From Ixodes scapularis (lineage: Eukaryota; Arthropoda; Arachnida; Ixodida; Ixodidae): DNA of 64,000 nt. A program made the translations under genes and the position numbers. Location: assembly GCF_016920785.2 (NCBI RefSeq), contig NW_024609857.1, positions 127,589,094-127,653,093 on the forward strand, read 5' to 3'. Of this stretch, positions 23,001-35,517 are shown in pieces. Under the pieces are notes generated by a model. That model worked only from the letters and a program-made list of their open reading frames with translations, ran no database searches and was not told the DNA's origin. The stretch's first letter is position 1. Each line of letters starts with the position of its first letter.

Positions 23001-26000
23001 GGATGCGTCCAGTTCCAGCAGAGGTGACGGTATCGGCACGGGTGCCAAGTCAATGTTCGGAAAACTGGTCCCGTTCACGTAGCTGCTGACGACGAACAAG
23101 CTTGCCCCGGTAGTTGACGAGCACGCCAGTCCCAAGAGCAAGTGAATAACCAGACGGGCTTGCGTGATTGCGTGAACGGCGGTGACGTGTCACTACGACT
23201 CGACGAGTTCTCGGTGGCCCCGTCCAGGTAGCTGCATACAAACTCACAGATTTTCTTCCTTATGAATTTTCTTCTTTATGAATTTTAGGCGGCAGTGGGT
23301 GGCCGACGACTAAGGATATAATGTAGTGCAAAGTTTCCAGACATTGAGTGGAAGCCTTCAAAAAAAAGAAAATGAGAAAGTGTTAGTGTTAGTACCTTTC
23401 ATCATCCTAAAATATATACACTTCATTATACAAGTGTCAATTTTTATTCGAAACAAATAAAAAAAAACATCTTTAATGCTATGTGATTGCCGTCTTCAAT
23501 AGAGTTTTCTGGAGCTCGGTGGACATTCGAGGGGCGAAGAATCAAGAGAGTCTGGTGAGTAATTAACAAAAAAATCGTTAATTAACGTTTTATATTAGTG
23601 GATATAGACATATGGTTCTATTTACAAACTTGGTGAGCGTCATTTATTACCACTAAATCCGTAATTTTCAGAACGACATTCAGCGCGTGAGAAACGCAGT
23701 GATGTGCTAAAGTTACCACTCGTGTTGGAAGTACAAAGCTACCGGTGCGATTGCTCCGTCTCTTATCAGAGCCCCAGCCTTCTGTCTGCTCCACGGTACC
23801 CTTAGCGCACTATTGCGCTTCACACGCGCTCAAAGTCTTTCTGACGGCGGTTTTCTTCCTGATTCAGTGGTTTTGAATGACGTTCAACAAGTTTCTAATG
23901 ATTACCATATGTATATTTTTATTAATTAAAGTTAATTAACGAATTTTAGTTAATTACACACCAGACAGTGAGAGCTGTTCGCCCCTCATATTTCCGCGGA
24001 CCTCAAGAAACTTATAGTGAAGACGACGTTCACCTAGCACTAAAGACGCCTTTTAAAAACTGTTTCACATCAGAAATAACACCCTGTATATCAAAGATAA
24101 ATAACTGCACAGGAAAAATATTTGAGTTTGCCAGTTTGTTTATTTTATGTTACTTAACTCCGCACCAACCCAAAGAGGAGTTTAATATGTTTATCAAATT
24201 CTTGACGGCAGGATTTAAAATATCCACTTCATCTTTGGAACAGTTATAACACACTAAGAGTGCAAATATTGGGTTGAGCAGACTAAGAATTTTAGCAGCG
24301 TAAAATGCAGACTTGAGTCAAGAAGACACTCACGGCACTCTTATACACACTTCAGACGAGATATCTATAAAAATCGATCGAACCATGCATAGTTTTGAAA
24401 ACGAACCAGTCTGCTTCCTCCCGACGATGATGTAGGGCCACTACGTAAGTTCGCGCGCCCCAGCACAGCCTTAGAGTTCGGATGATTGTCATTTTCCTTT
24501 AAATAACGATACTTAAAAATGCAAATGCATTTTTTGCTCATGTTTTATGTATGACGAGTTGGTATTGCATATGCCATTCCACACAAGTGACGCGTATTCA
24601 AACTGGGAACCACTCAATGAACACACGAGTGTCAGGAAGGCAGAGGAGTGGTCAAACTCCTTTGTTAAGTGACATGGTATTTCCAGTGGTCGTAAAGACG
24701 CCCGAACTATTTAATAGACGTTTTCATCAGATCGTTGACTTGTATAAAATGTTCCACCGAGATTTTTCATGCCACCTACGCGAGACAGTAGATCTCCACG
24801 GATATCACAGGTAAAAACAGAAGTTCTGGGTTTCTTCGAGAAAAAATCGTCGCTTCATTTATTGAATGATTTAGAGAAAGTTCTTTTCGCTGTACACCAA
24901 TCGGTGAATAAACCCAAGTCGTCCCGAAGCCTCATGCAGTCGTCAAATATTCTAATTTCGCGATATATTTTAATACCGTCAGCGCACTGTAAGAAAGATG
25001 ACAGCAACATGAAAAGAAATATATCATTATAAAACATATAAAATGATAGAGAACCTGAAACAGAGACCTGAGGCATACATGAGTTCAGGGATGGGCAGTA
25101 TTTCAAATACAAGTATTTGAAATACGTATTTTAAATACTTTGTGTATTTTTCATTTGTATTTAATTACAAATTGGGTAATGTATTTGACGTGTGTATTTA
25201 AATACTAAAACGTGGGTATTTCAAATACAATTGTAATTAAATACGATTTTGTGGGTGAAAATACATTTCTCAAATTTATTGTCACTGTTCAGAGCAGTAA
25301 GAAAACTACGCTCTGCACCGAATGCAGTGTCTCTCAATCAAGCACAAGTGTTTAGTGACTATGTGATTACGGTGCTAGCCCAGGGCAAGAATAGTGACGA
25401 AATCGACGTTCACAGGCAGAGTGGCTAAATAAGTGCCTGTGAGAACTTGTGATGCTTTCCAGCCCGATTTCAATCCATATTTTTGTCTGGAACATTCTAA
25501 ATGCGCGGGTCATCCAGATTTTCGTAACTGATGCGAGTTGCAACAATAAAAAATTCTCTAGCTAGTGCTCCGCGTCTTGGTCGTCTCGGTTCTTTGTTGG
25601 TCTATACCAAAAAATAATCGACAAAAAAAAAGCTGCTTGAAGCTCTTTACTTTTTTCACCTATTACGTTCAACCTGATTACATTTTTTGTGGTTATATTT
25701 TTATTACGTTACTAGAGCCTCGCACACTAACTCCCGAGTGTGCGATGCAAAATTAACATGAGATACCCAGAAACCCGCTGCAGGTTCCCTGAATTCGCTG
25801 ACGCAAATTTTGAGGAATGTATTTGGAAAAGTATTTGGAGGAGACCAAATACATTTGGTTGTATTTGTATCTTCTATTTAAATGCTTTTTTGGAAATGTA
25901 ATTAGATTTGTAATTAAATACATTTTTGACTAAGTATTTTGTATTTGTATTTCGATACATATTTGCATGTATTTTGCCCATCCCTGCATGAGTTCATTCT

Positions 26001-29000
26001 GTATATCACTAGAACGAAACCGTTTCTGCACAGTAAGTAGCTCCTAAACCATTCGAGCACATATCCATAAGCACCATAGTGAGAAAGCTTAGATATTATT
26101 ATTTTATGATCCATCAGGTCAAAGGCCTTGCGTTATTTCATGATCGACCATGTCAGAAGCGTTGCTTAAGTCTAAAATATTCTCGACCCTCCGCACTCGT
26201 GCACACCGGGGCACCGAGGTGCGCTTCGTGGTCTTCGATCAAGTGCACCGGTGCGCACCAGTGCACTTTGTTTTATTCTCATTTCACTCTGATTTCTTGA
26301 AGTTCCAAGGATAACAAACATACAAACAACCATGCAAACAAAGCAAGAAAAATAGGCAGACGAATAAATAAATGAACAAGTATTTGGTCAGCAGTGTCAG
26401 ATACCAGAGGCATTTGTGAAAAACAGCGCGTAAGACGAAGGTGTTCTATTTGTAAAGCGTGTCCACACTACGCTTCGTTTCCTCAATAGATCGCGGACCC
26501 TCCGTGGCCATTCTCTGTGAGTATGACGCTCTGCCGGGAATCGGTCACGCCTGTGGACACAACCTTATCGCAGAGGGCTCAGTCGCTGTGGCAGTGGGTG
26601 TGAAGGCTGTATTGGCTTCCAGAGAAAGCTCGCACGTAGGAAAGGTATGCTATTCCGCTCACATTTTTTTCATGCGTCAAGACTCAAATTCACTTCTTAA
26701 CATATTGTTTGGATGCAATATTTAAGTATGATATGCCTATGTGCAGCTCATTGTTCTCGGCACACCGGCAGAAGAAAACGGCAGCGGCAAGCAACTGCTC
26801 ATCGACAAGGGCGCCTTCAAAAATCTGGACGTCGCGGTGATGGTCCACCCTGCCAGCATGTCAATCTTGAAGTTCATGTCCATCGCACTCGTTAGGGTGA
26901 GCTCTTCTATATGCAAGAGTATTTCGGAGCAATTTATAAGAGCTTTTCAAAGTAGAACTTTGACTAGAGTCCTCCAACAATTAGGATTAAAACGAGCAAT
27001 CTTTTCATATATCTTTCAACCAGCCGCCCCATTTTTCTGAGGTTGAAGAACGTACCTTTCTACTCCCGTAGATCAGACGTAACAAGTAGGTTTGGCGACT
27101 AAATAACATAAAATCGTAATTGGGCTGCTGATGAGAAAATGCGTGAAATAGAAATGTATCGGTGTTGAGGGAAGGATAGGAATGACGCATGTGCCTTTAC
27201 ATGTAAGCGGAAGCGGTTACGGTTCTAACTGTTTTAATTGATACAATGTGGTTTCGTATTGTCCCAGTCAACCCAGCTGAAGGGTTAACTCGTCCATTTG
27301 TATGGAACGGGTGCTAGGTATCCGCCTGTCTTTTTTAAATCAAATTTAAAAGCTATAGTTCTTGTAAGCTTTTAATTTTGTGGTTTTATCACGAGTTATA
27401 TATTAATTGTTGAGTGCCATATTCTGGTTTTCTAGTGTTTTATTTATTTGTTAATTTGAAATTGCTAACAAAATTGTACCTGGTTTTTCAGTAGCTAATA
27501 AAACCAGGATGGCAATCAGTTTGTGAAAATATTCCATTTAGCATTAAGTAATAGCGCGTATAGAAGCAACAGATTTCTCGGCACGCAGAACGAATATTTA
27601 GAGGTCAAAAGTTATTTTGGGTGTTAAGTAGGTATTTGGTTTATAAAACAACGTTTGCCATTTTCTGAAATAGAGTTCCTTAAGAAGATACGTTTGTGGA
27701 ATAGTTTTGATAAAGAGTATTTTACACATAATTATTTTAGTTGTTTAAAACAAACAACGTGTCGGTGAACTGTAGATGCCATTATCGGTGATCTAAAGTA
27801 TCGCAACGCACTGGTCTACATGGACGACTGCATTGTTTACAGCACAACGTTTCAAGAGCACCTTAGACAACTGGGAAATATTTTCGCGTGCTTTGAGGCA
27901 GCAAATCTCAAGTTTAAACCGCAGAAGTGTAATTTTTTTTCAAGCAGAGTGAGTTGCCTTGGACATATTGTATCCCAGAAAAGTATTGCACCTGATCCAG
28001 AGAAGGTCGATGCCGTAAAGCGATTCCTCGTTCGTAGAACTGCGGCTGGAGTGCAATCGGTCTTGGCACTGACGTCCTATTTCCGAAAGTTCATTTGGAA
28101 CCATAGTGCGATCGCTGCCCCCTTGAGAAAGCTCCTGAAAAAAGAAGAAGCCTTCACATGGGGTGCTCCACAAGAACATGCCTTCCATGAACTGAAATCT
28201 GCTTTATGCGGACCTCCCGTCTTGAAGCACTTCTTCGAAGACTCTAAATACGGCCTCCAGGTCCACACTGATGCTTCCAGAGCCGGCCTCGGCGCCATCC
28301 TCCTCCAGGAAGATGAAACTGGGGATTACAGGCCTGTTGTATACCTCAACCGTTCTCTTCACGGAGCTGAAGAGAACTACACATCCACTGAACTTGAGTC
28401 CCTTGCAGTTAAGTGGTCCCTGGAGCAGCTACGTTCCTACCTAACGGGCAGAAAGTTTCATGTTGTTGCAGATCACCATACGCTTTGCTGGGTTCTTCGT
28501 TTTAAAAATGGAAACCAACGCTTGCTGAGGTGGTCTCTCCTGCTGCAAGAATTCGACTTGGAAGTTTTGTACAAGTCTGGCGCATGTCACACTGCCCCCG
28601 GTTTTCTGTCCCGTATTCCAAGCCACTTCTGCTCATGGAACCTTTAAGTATCCACGCCTCGGGAGAGACTGAGAGGACCCGCACCTGCGATGCGTTTGAA
28701 GTCAAAGAGTTCAACTTAACCTCCGAGCAGAAGGAGGACCCGTTCTGTACAAAAATCATGAAGATGCTGCAGAAAAAGGCTGGTACTAAGAAGCAGCAAA
28801 AGAGAGCAAGTAAACAATGTGTGCTTTTTCATGATGTATCGTACAAAAGGGATGCAGGACCAACGCATGAGCGATTTGTTTTATTCTTGCCAGCGACGAA
28901 GCGAGCGGAAGCACTTCACGAATTTCATGAAAGTCAATTCGGAGCACACATGGGAATCCGTCGCACATACGAGAACATTCACAGTAAATATTTCTGGCCT

Positions 29001-32000
29001 CGACTGTATCTGGATGTCCAACGGTTCGTGAAAACCTGTGACCTTTGTCAGCGGATGAAGATGACTACGACGTGTCCTTACGGACTGCTGCAGCCAATTG
29101 AAGTCGATGTGCCATTTCATACAGTTGGACTCGACGTAATTAGGCCCTTCCAGGCTTCACAAAGGTACACGTTTGTCATAGTTGCCATAGACTACCTAAC
29201 CAAGTTTGTTGAGGCGGAAGCTGCTCGTAACATTGAGGCTTCCACGGTGCAGAGGTTCATCGAAAGGAGAACTGTTCTCAGGCACGGATGCCCCACAGCA
29301 CTAGTTACGGACAAGGGCACACAGATGACTGCCAGATCAATTTCCGATTATCTCAAGTACCGTCTTATACGTCACACAACGACAACAGCTTATCACCCAG
29401 CTCCCAACGGCCTCGTCGGACGAGCAAATAAAACGCTGAAACAGATGATGCGAATCACCACCTCATCTGGAGTGAAGTGGGCTGATGTTTTGCCCTATAT
29501 AGTGTTCTGCTATAACACAGGATATTGGGACACAGTTCGTACTTCTCATTTTTTCCTTCTGTATAAACCTGACCCTGTTTTCCCCTTGGATATGGCTTAG
29601 AACAGGAAAAAGATGCAAGAACTGCAAGCAAGCTCCGAATACGTGGTGCTCGTGCGTGAGCGCTTGAACGAAGCGCGTAGATTGGCTGCAGGACACACCA
29701 AGTTGGCTCAAGAGAAGCCGAAGAGACTATTTTACGAAAACCGAACTGACATAACGTTAAAACGAGAGCAGTTGGAGCTGTTGAGGACCCCGCTAGTGGG
29801 GCTTAAATAACGGACAATGTACACTGGGCCTCATCGAGTTGTGGCCAAGCTATCGCCGTTAAGTTCTGAAATAGAGTTCGGTGATGGTTAAGGGCGGGAC
29901 ATCGTGCACGTAGAAAAACTGAAACCGTATCTGGAGCGTGTTGCGGAATTTTCACTCTCCTAAAAATAATCAATAGAACACTGTATTACACTTACACAGA
30001 AGTTGCAATTATCACGTGGGACGACTGTGTCGTGTGTGTACTTGAATGTTGTTCTATATGTGTACAGGACTTGCAATTACCGCGTGGGACGATTGTGTTT
30101 TGCGTGTACTTGAATATTGTTGTATACGTGTACAGCACTGGCAACAATCGCGTGTTTTGTGTGTGCTTTAAGTGTCTTCATAAAACCAGTTTCTTTGTGT
30201 ATTCTGTACGTCCGGTCGACGCCTTTTTGAGGCGGCAGCATGTGTTAGTGTCGCGTGAATGCTAGGAGGAAAGGGAAGGAAAAAAAAAAAAGATCGAGCA
30301 TGAAAAGAAAAAGATTGTCACCACGCCTCGACAGAGCCGGACATTAAAAGAGATATTTCGACGACTAATCAAGCTTCGTCGCAATCGTTAATTTTCAAGA
30401 ACAGAAAGATTCAGCAAATTTTCTTACAAGTATTATAAAAACGACTTTACTTTTACCATAAAAAAATAGACGCTCGTGTGAATGAAACACCTTCAAAAAA
30501 GTGAAAGCCGTTTACAACTCCCTGTAACGCCGAATTGGAGCGCAGCTCTTGAGGAGGAGGAGGGAAGGGTACTGAGGGGAGAGTAGACCCCTCCTCATCC
30601 TCCTCCTTCTCCTCCTCCTCCCCTCATTCTTTGATATGCTTCGGGGGGGTCACGTGACCTCGGGGGGGGGGGGGGTGACTTGGGGGGAGGGGGGTCACGT
30701 GACCTCGAGGAGGGGGGGCCATGTGACCTCGGCGGTCACGTGACCTTGGGGGTCACGTGGGGGTCACCTTGGGGGTAACGTGACCTTAAAGGGATACTAC
30801 AACGAAATTTCGGCGCTCATTTTTTGGTTTATATGTGTTCAAAAGAGCAGTATCGCATGGAACATACCAATATCTTGTTTAAAAAGTCTCGAAAAAGAAT
30901 TTTAAAACGAATTAAACAATTAGCAGAGAGCACCTGGTGGATGTCGCTAACGCCTCGTTTGTAATGCTCGTCTAGGAACCTTGACAGCTAGTGACGGAAG
31001 TTGTCTCGTCTTCGGCCACGACGAGAGAAGGGGGGAAGGAGGAACTCCCCCCCCTTCTCTCGTTTTACGAAACAAAATCATACTAGCTGGCGTAAGTTTT
31101 GATATTCAAATGATTTTATCGTCACATATGCAGTCTGAAATGCTATTAATACCAAACGAGGGATTTTGTGTGTTACTCCCTCTATCTCAGCAAAGAAAAA
31201 ATATAGCAAAGATTTCATTAAGTAAATAAATAAAAAAAATAAAAAAAGAATTAAAATGCTGATGCCTTCTTACCAGGATTGGGCAGTATCGTAATTAAAA
31301 TACATCGCAATAGCATTTTAGAAATGCATTTTGTATTAATATATTGTGATACATTTTTTCAGTCGTGTTTTGTATTTTGGAATCGGAATATACTATGCTC
31401 CTCTGTATTTATCGTATCGCGATATGATTAGATTTCAATGTGTCCCATTATAATTTTCAAAAGATCACTGCCCTCCATTCAAAAGTTCAGGCTGGCTTTT
31501 AATACTTTAAATAGGACCTTGAGGAATTGTTATTATGCAAGCCAAGGTTTGTCCAGGACATGCCTTTCTGACCATATGTGAACTCCTCTATTCTGTAAAA
31601 ATAGAAAGAAGAAAAGAGCTTCTCAGACTTGTATTGCCATTTTCTCACGGAGTAAAACCACTGGCAGATCCATGACCCTTAAAGGCCTATTCAAACGACC
31701 AGCTCTTTTAGAAGCGACAGACGACCCTGACTTTTCCCGCTCGCTGGTTGTGACGAGACAGCTTGTGACATTAAATTCAGGAGGGAACTCTGTGTCACGA
31801 GTTGTAAAACGCGTTGATGCAGTGTCGTCGCGACGTACCGTGGATGACTACCCAGGACGACTGCGGCGACATGATGGCTGGTGTTACTTATGATAAACAA
31901 CAGTCATGGCGGCAGAAACAACACCGCGTGCTCCTGAAGTGTTGGCCCGTGGCAATAGTCCCCACAGGGGTCACCTACAGTTGTAGGTGTTTGTTGAGTG

Positions 32001-35000
32001 GTGCCACCACAAACCCCGAGCCATGTGAGTTCACCCACCCATTCCTGGTTGTGCGTAAGCATGCTTTTGTCCGGGGAAAATGGCAACCTTGTGGTTGAGC
32101 CCAGCTCGGGGGTAGAATTGGATCCTTCGGGGTCCCCAAGGTGAGGCAATACACCACTTAGACGCTTGTTTTTTTATAGATGGTTGTCCTGGAAAGGCCC
32201 CGCCAAGATGATTTAGTCAGTCGCCTCTTCTTCCTTCTTTCACTTTTGTCTATTTTTTTTTTCTTTATTGTACGCATTCTTCTTTCCTGCTTCACCTTCT
32301 TAGGCGGCGAGCACCAATCTTGGGTGAAAACAGGTCTTATCCCTGGAGCCGAACTTTGGTACCGTGTCTGGGGAGCACTGGCAGTGCAGGGTTTTCAGCA
32401 AAGCCCTTTTTCGTGATGGTGCAGCACGAACCCCCGCGTCGTGCTCCATGTTGGGCGTTGCACCAGTCGAACCCAATTCTTTCCCCCCCCCCCCCCCCCC
32501 CCCCAGTTATTTTAGGTTCAAAACTTAACTTTTTTCTCGATTGGGCTCCGTGAAGTGTCCCCACCGAAGTATCTGCCATCAATGAAATGCTTTTTGCTTT
32601 CGAGAAATTCCTCAAGAGTCTAGTTCTACACTCTGCAAGCGATAAGTCCTTTAGTGAACGGTCGTCTCTTTTAGTTCCTAAGGTACTTTAAGACGCTGTT
32701 GGAAACATTTAGTGCAAAATACGTATCGTCTAAAGGCGTCTTTGTAGAGATCAACACCAAGCAGCAGAGTGATGCCCTTTTAGCACTCAACGCACTATCG
32801 GACTATAAAGTTAACGTCAGTCCTCACCTCAAACAAATTACCATTTAAGGAGTTATTTACAAGGACGACTTGCTAGATTTGGCTGACACTGAGCTTGTAA
32901 AAGGCCTTTCCAACCAGGCACGGCGAATCACAATTCTCTGTGAGGACACAAAACACAAGACCAAGCATGTCATGCTGACTTAGTTGCAGCCTTTCATTGC
33001 GTCTGTAAAGGCAGGCTACGTCCATCCCTACTGAAAAAAAACCATTTGGCGCCTATATGAAAATAAACGGGTTCATACCGGTAATAGTTTAACCATACCG
33101 GTCACCAGTTTGTCAAAGGGGTGGCCAGTATGGCTCAAAGGGGTCCCCCGTATGAGCCATAACGGTCACCTATTTGGACAAACAGGTCACTCCTTTGGCA
33201 AACGGGTCGCTCGTCTGGGCAAATGGGTGACTCGTTTGGGCAAAGTTGTCGCACGTTTGCTCAAACCGGTGACCATGTTGCAAACTGCACCGGTTTAATC
33301 AAACGGCTCTCCGGAGCCCGTTTGATACTGAACGTACAGATCGGCGGCGTGGGCACGCCTAGCGTTTCAGCCGTGGCAGCCGGTGTTTCCGGAAGGCTGG
33401 GAGCGCCGGTTCATCGATTTCAGATCGTCCGCGTAGTGCAAGTAATTATATTTATATTTCAGTTGCGCTGATGTTCGCTTATACTGCAACTAAAAGTAAC
33501 ATCTTTTTTTGTTGTTGTTTTACGTAAACGCGAGACGTTGGTAAGCCGATATTTTTGACAGAACTTTAAAACTTTGTCCATCTTTGTTGCCTCAATTTGC
33601 TTATTCAGCTCGAATCTCTCTCGCAGAAGACGCGACTGCGTGAAAGAATGTACGTCTAGACTCCGTTTCACTTTAATTCAAGACGCAGCGAAGGTAGCAC
33701 GCGTACACGCGGCTGCAAGAACATCGAGCATTGCGAGAGCACGCCCGCCGTTGCAGCAGTCAAACTACGAGCTCGCGCTGAGTACTTTCTTCGTTCGGGC
33801 GCAAGCCGAGCTTCTGGTCGCCCCGCCGCCATTTCCAAAATTCGAGCAAGCTAAAATGCGCGCGAGCGCGCGCGTGTTTTTTTTTTTTTTTTTTTTTTTT
33901 TTGAGGTTACAAAAACACATTTCTCTGGAATGCCTGGGGAGAGGGAGAGGGGCTGTCCCTGTGGTCCTCGCCCCCTCCCTCCTCTCTTGTCATCCGTCAC
34001 GTGACCCGCACCCGCGCGCGAGCTGCACGCTGATAAGCATCGAGATCCGGAAGGGTGCGCCTAGCAGCCGCTTTTTTCTTTGTCTGCTTGTTGTCAGTTC
34101 CAGCTCGGACTTAGCGCGTCCACCTGCTTCGATCTGTCGCCTAACCCTGCGGTCTTATTAGGATGTCTCTCGACAACGTATTGGATGTGCACCAAAGTTA
34201 TCAGTGTTCGAAAAGTCCTACGTCTATATCGGCAACAAGCGATTCTTCCTTTTGCAGAAACATCGGTTCGAGAGTAACTGGTTCCAGTACCCTCTCTCTC
34301 TTCCTTCTGGCCGAGCAGAGAGGGAAGATGGTTTCGTTGTGTCGACTTCGGGGCGGAAGATTACGCACGATGGGGACAAAGGCGAGTTTGGGGGAGCCGT
34401 ATCTAGGTCACAGCGTCTCAATGGGTGAACAGGATGTAGCTGACGTTTTGGGAGTGCAACGGGTGGGAGAGGCCTCGCGTGCGCGTTATTTTCTCGCCAC
34501 TTAGCCTCGACCCCAATCGCGTGTCTAGGTGGCAGCAGATATTCGCCAAGAGGTCCATTCTTGCGGTTTGGTTGGGTTCGGCAACTGACAGCTTGTGCGC
34601 GACATCGTGTTGAAACTTCCAAGAAGCCGTTCCCTCTCATTTGTGTTTGTGTGGTTGTCCTGCTTTGACCGTGTCGACAGCTATCACGGATTACATCTTT
34701 CAAGTCCGCTATTTTTATGGTAAGTGCACTGCAACCTACTTCTTGGCAACGATTGACCGTTCTTCTACTCGTACTCTTCCAGATTATCTATATAATTATG
34801 CAGCCACTATTCTCGCGGCAGCCGGGCGAATAATTTCCCGAAAGTCTACCTTAATAGTCTAGAATTACCTCGGTTCTTGTTTGGTTTGCTATCTTCTCAG
34901 TTGTATAAAAGCTTAGAGTGCCTCTCACATTTCACAGATCGCTTGCACGCTTGTACTTGTCTACAGAAGACGTAATAAACGTTGAGGAGAATGGAAAACA

Positions 35001-35484
35001 ATCTTTTGTGTCTGTTTTCCTGTTCATTTGCAAGCACCTACGTGAGCACATTTGTTCTACGTGTTTCCTTCATGTTATAAATAGGTTTACGAGTTTCGGA
35101 ACGTCTTAAATAAGTTTAAGATAACCAACCTACCAGACGATCCCCGTTTAGGGCTAGCGCATAATTTCCCGATTCGAATGGCACGTTCAAACGTGTGGTC
35201 ACGTGCAAGGTCGAACGGGCACCTGTATCAAATAGGTACCGTTTCGAGCGGGTACCGTTTCAAATGGGTACCGTTTCGAACGGGTACCGTTTCAAACTGC
35301 TACCCGTATCCCATAATCACGTTTGATCTAAACGGGTCAACAAGTTTGCACCCGTTTGATTTACCGGTTTGCCATCCGTTTGAATTTCAAATGGTTTTTT
35401 TCAGTAGGACGTTCGAGCCTGCGTGCTAAGATTTTAGAGGTGCTTTGTGTGCCAACGGTTCGGCCATGAGTCGCGGAGCTGAAA

Positions 35485-35517
<33 letters not shown>

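Larger units (their letters stand above)
18537..23247 (-). mobile_element. LINE B, nearly full-length APE-type LINE carrying a 2A-like motif
   Basis: Minus-strand order: 5' tandem monomers (near 23230-22878), ORF1 with a 2A-like motif (22706-22683), ORF1 C-terminal domain, endonuclease (about 21915-21255), reverse transcriptase (about 21250-19140), then a 3'UTR ending in a (TGAAA)n tail at 18537-18557. A solo LTR (19968-20387) interrupts the RT. Several frameshifts exist, but key catalytic boxes SDH and FADD are intact, so it is much younger than LINE E. Confidence 0.85.
14091..26489 (+). other. Intron 1 of the PM20D2-like gene (12.4 kb)
   Basis: Bounded by exon 1 donor gtaaac and exon 2 acceptor tcaatag. 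It holds a Tc1 remnant, three MITE-like elements, LINE B with a solo LTR, and LINE G with a hAT-like element. At 14160-14340 a weak minus-strand frame (CSTMEAEYCAGIYLAL) could be an RNase H scrap. 14341-15430 shows nothing else. Confidence 0.85.
27775..29960 (+). mobile_element. Ty3/Gypsy pol fragment
   Basis: The last part of RT, RNase H and integrase in the Gypsy order. There is no gag, protease, RT fingers or recognisable LTR upstream. It is a 5'-truncated or rearranged copy. Confidence 0.85.
33031..35404. mobile_element. 2374-bp TIR element with subterminal repeat arrays, TA duplication
   Basis: Ends CTGAAAAAAAACCATTTG and its complement (one A shorter) are flanked by TA at 33029-33030 and 35405-35406. 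It sits exactly between two halves of the LINE D ORF1, which rejoin in the same frame. Subterminal arrays lie at 33060-33300 and 35205-35400. The middle is GC-richer, with a T26 run at 33877-33902. No transposase was recognised. Confidence 0.75.

Noticed and set aside
34224..34703. Minus-strand 159-codon frame inside the TIR element
   Set aside because: Arg/Pro-rich, no motif; it overlaps a more protein-like plus-strand frame, and neither is recognised.
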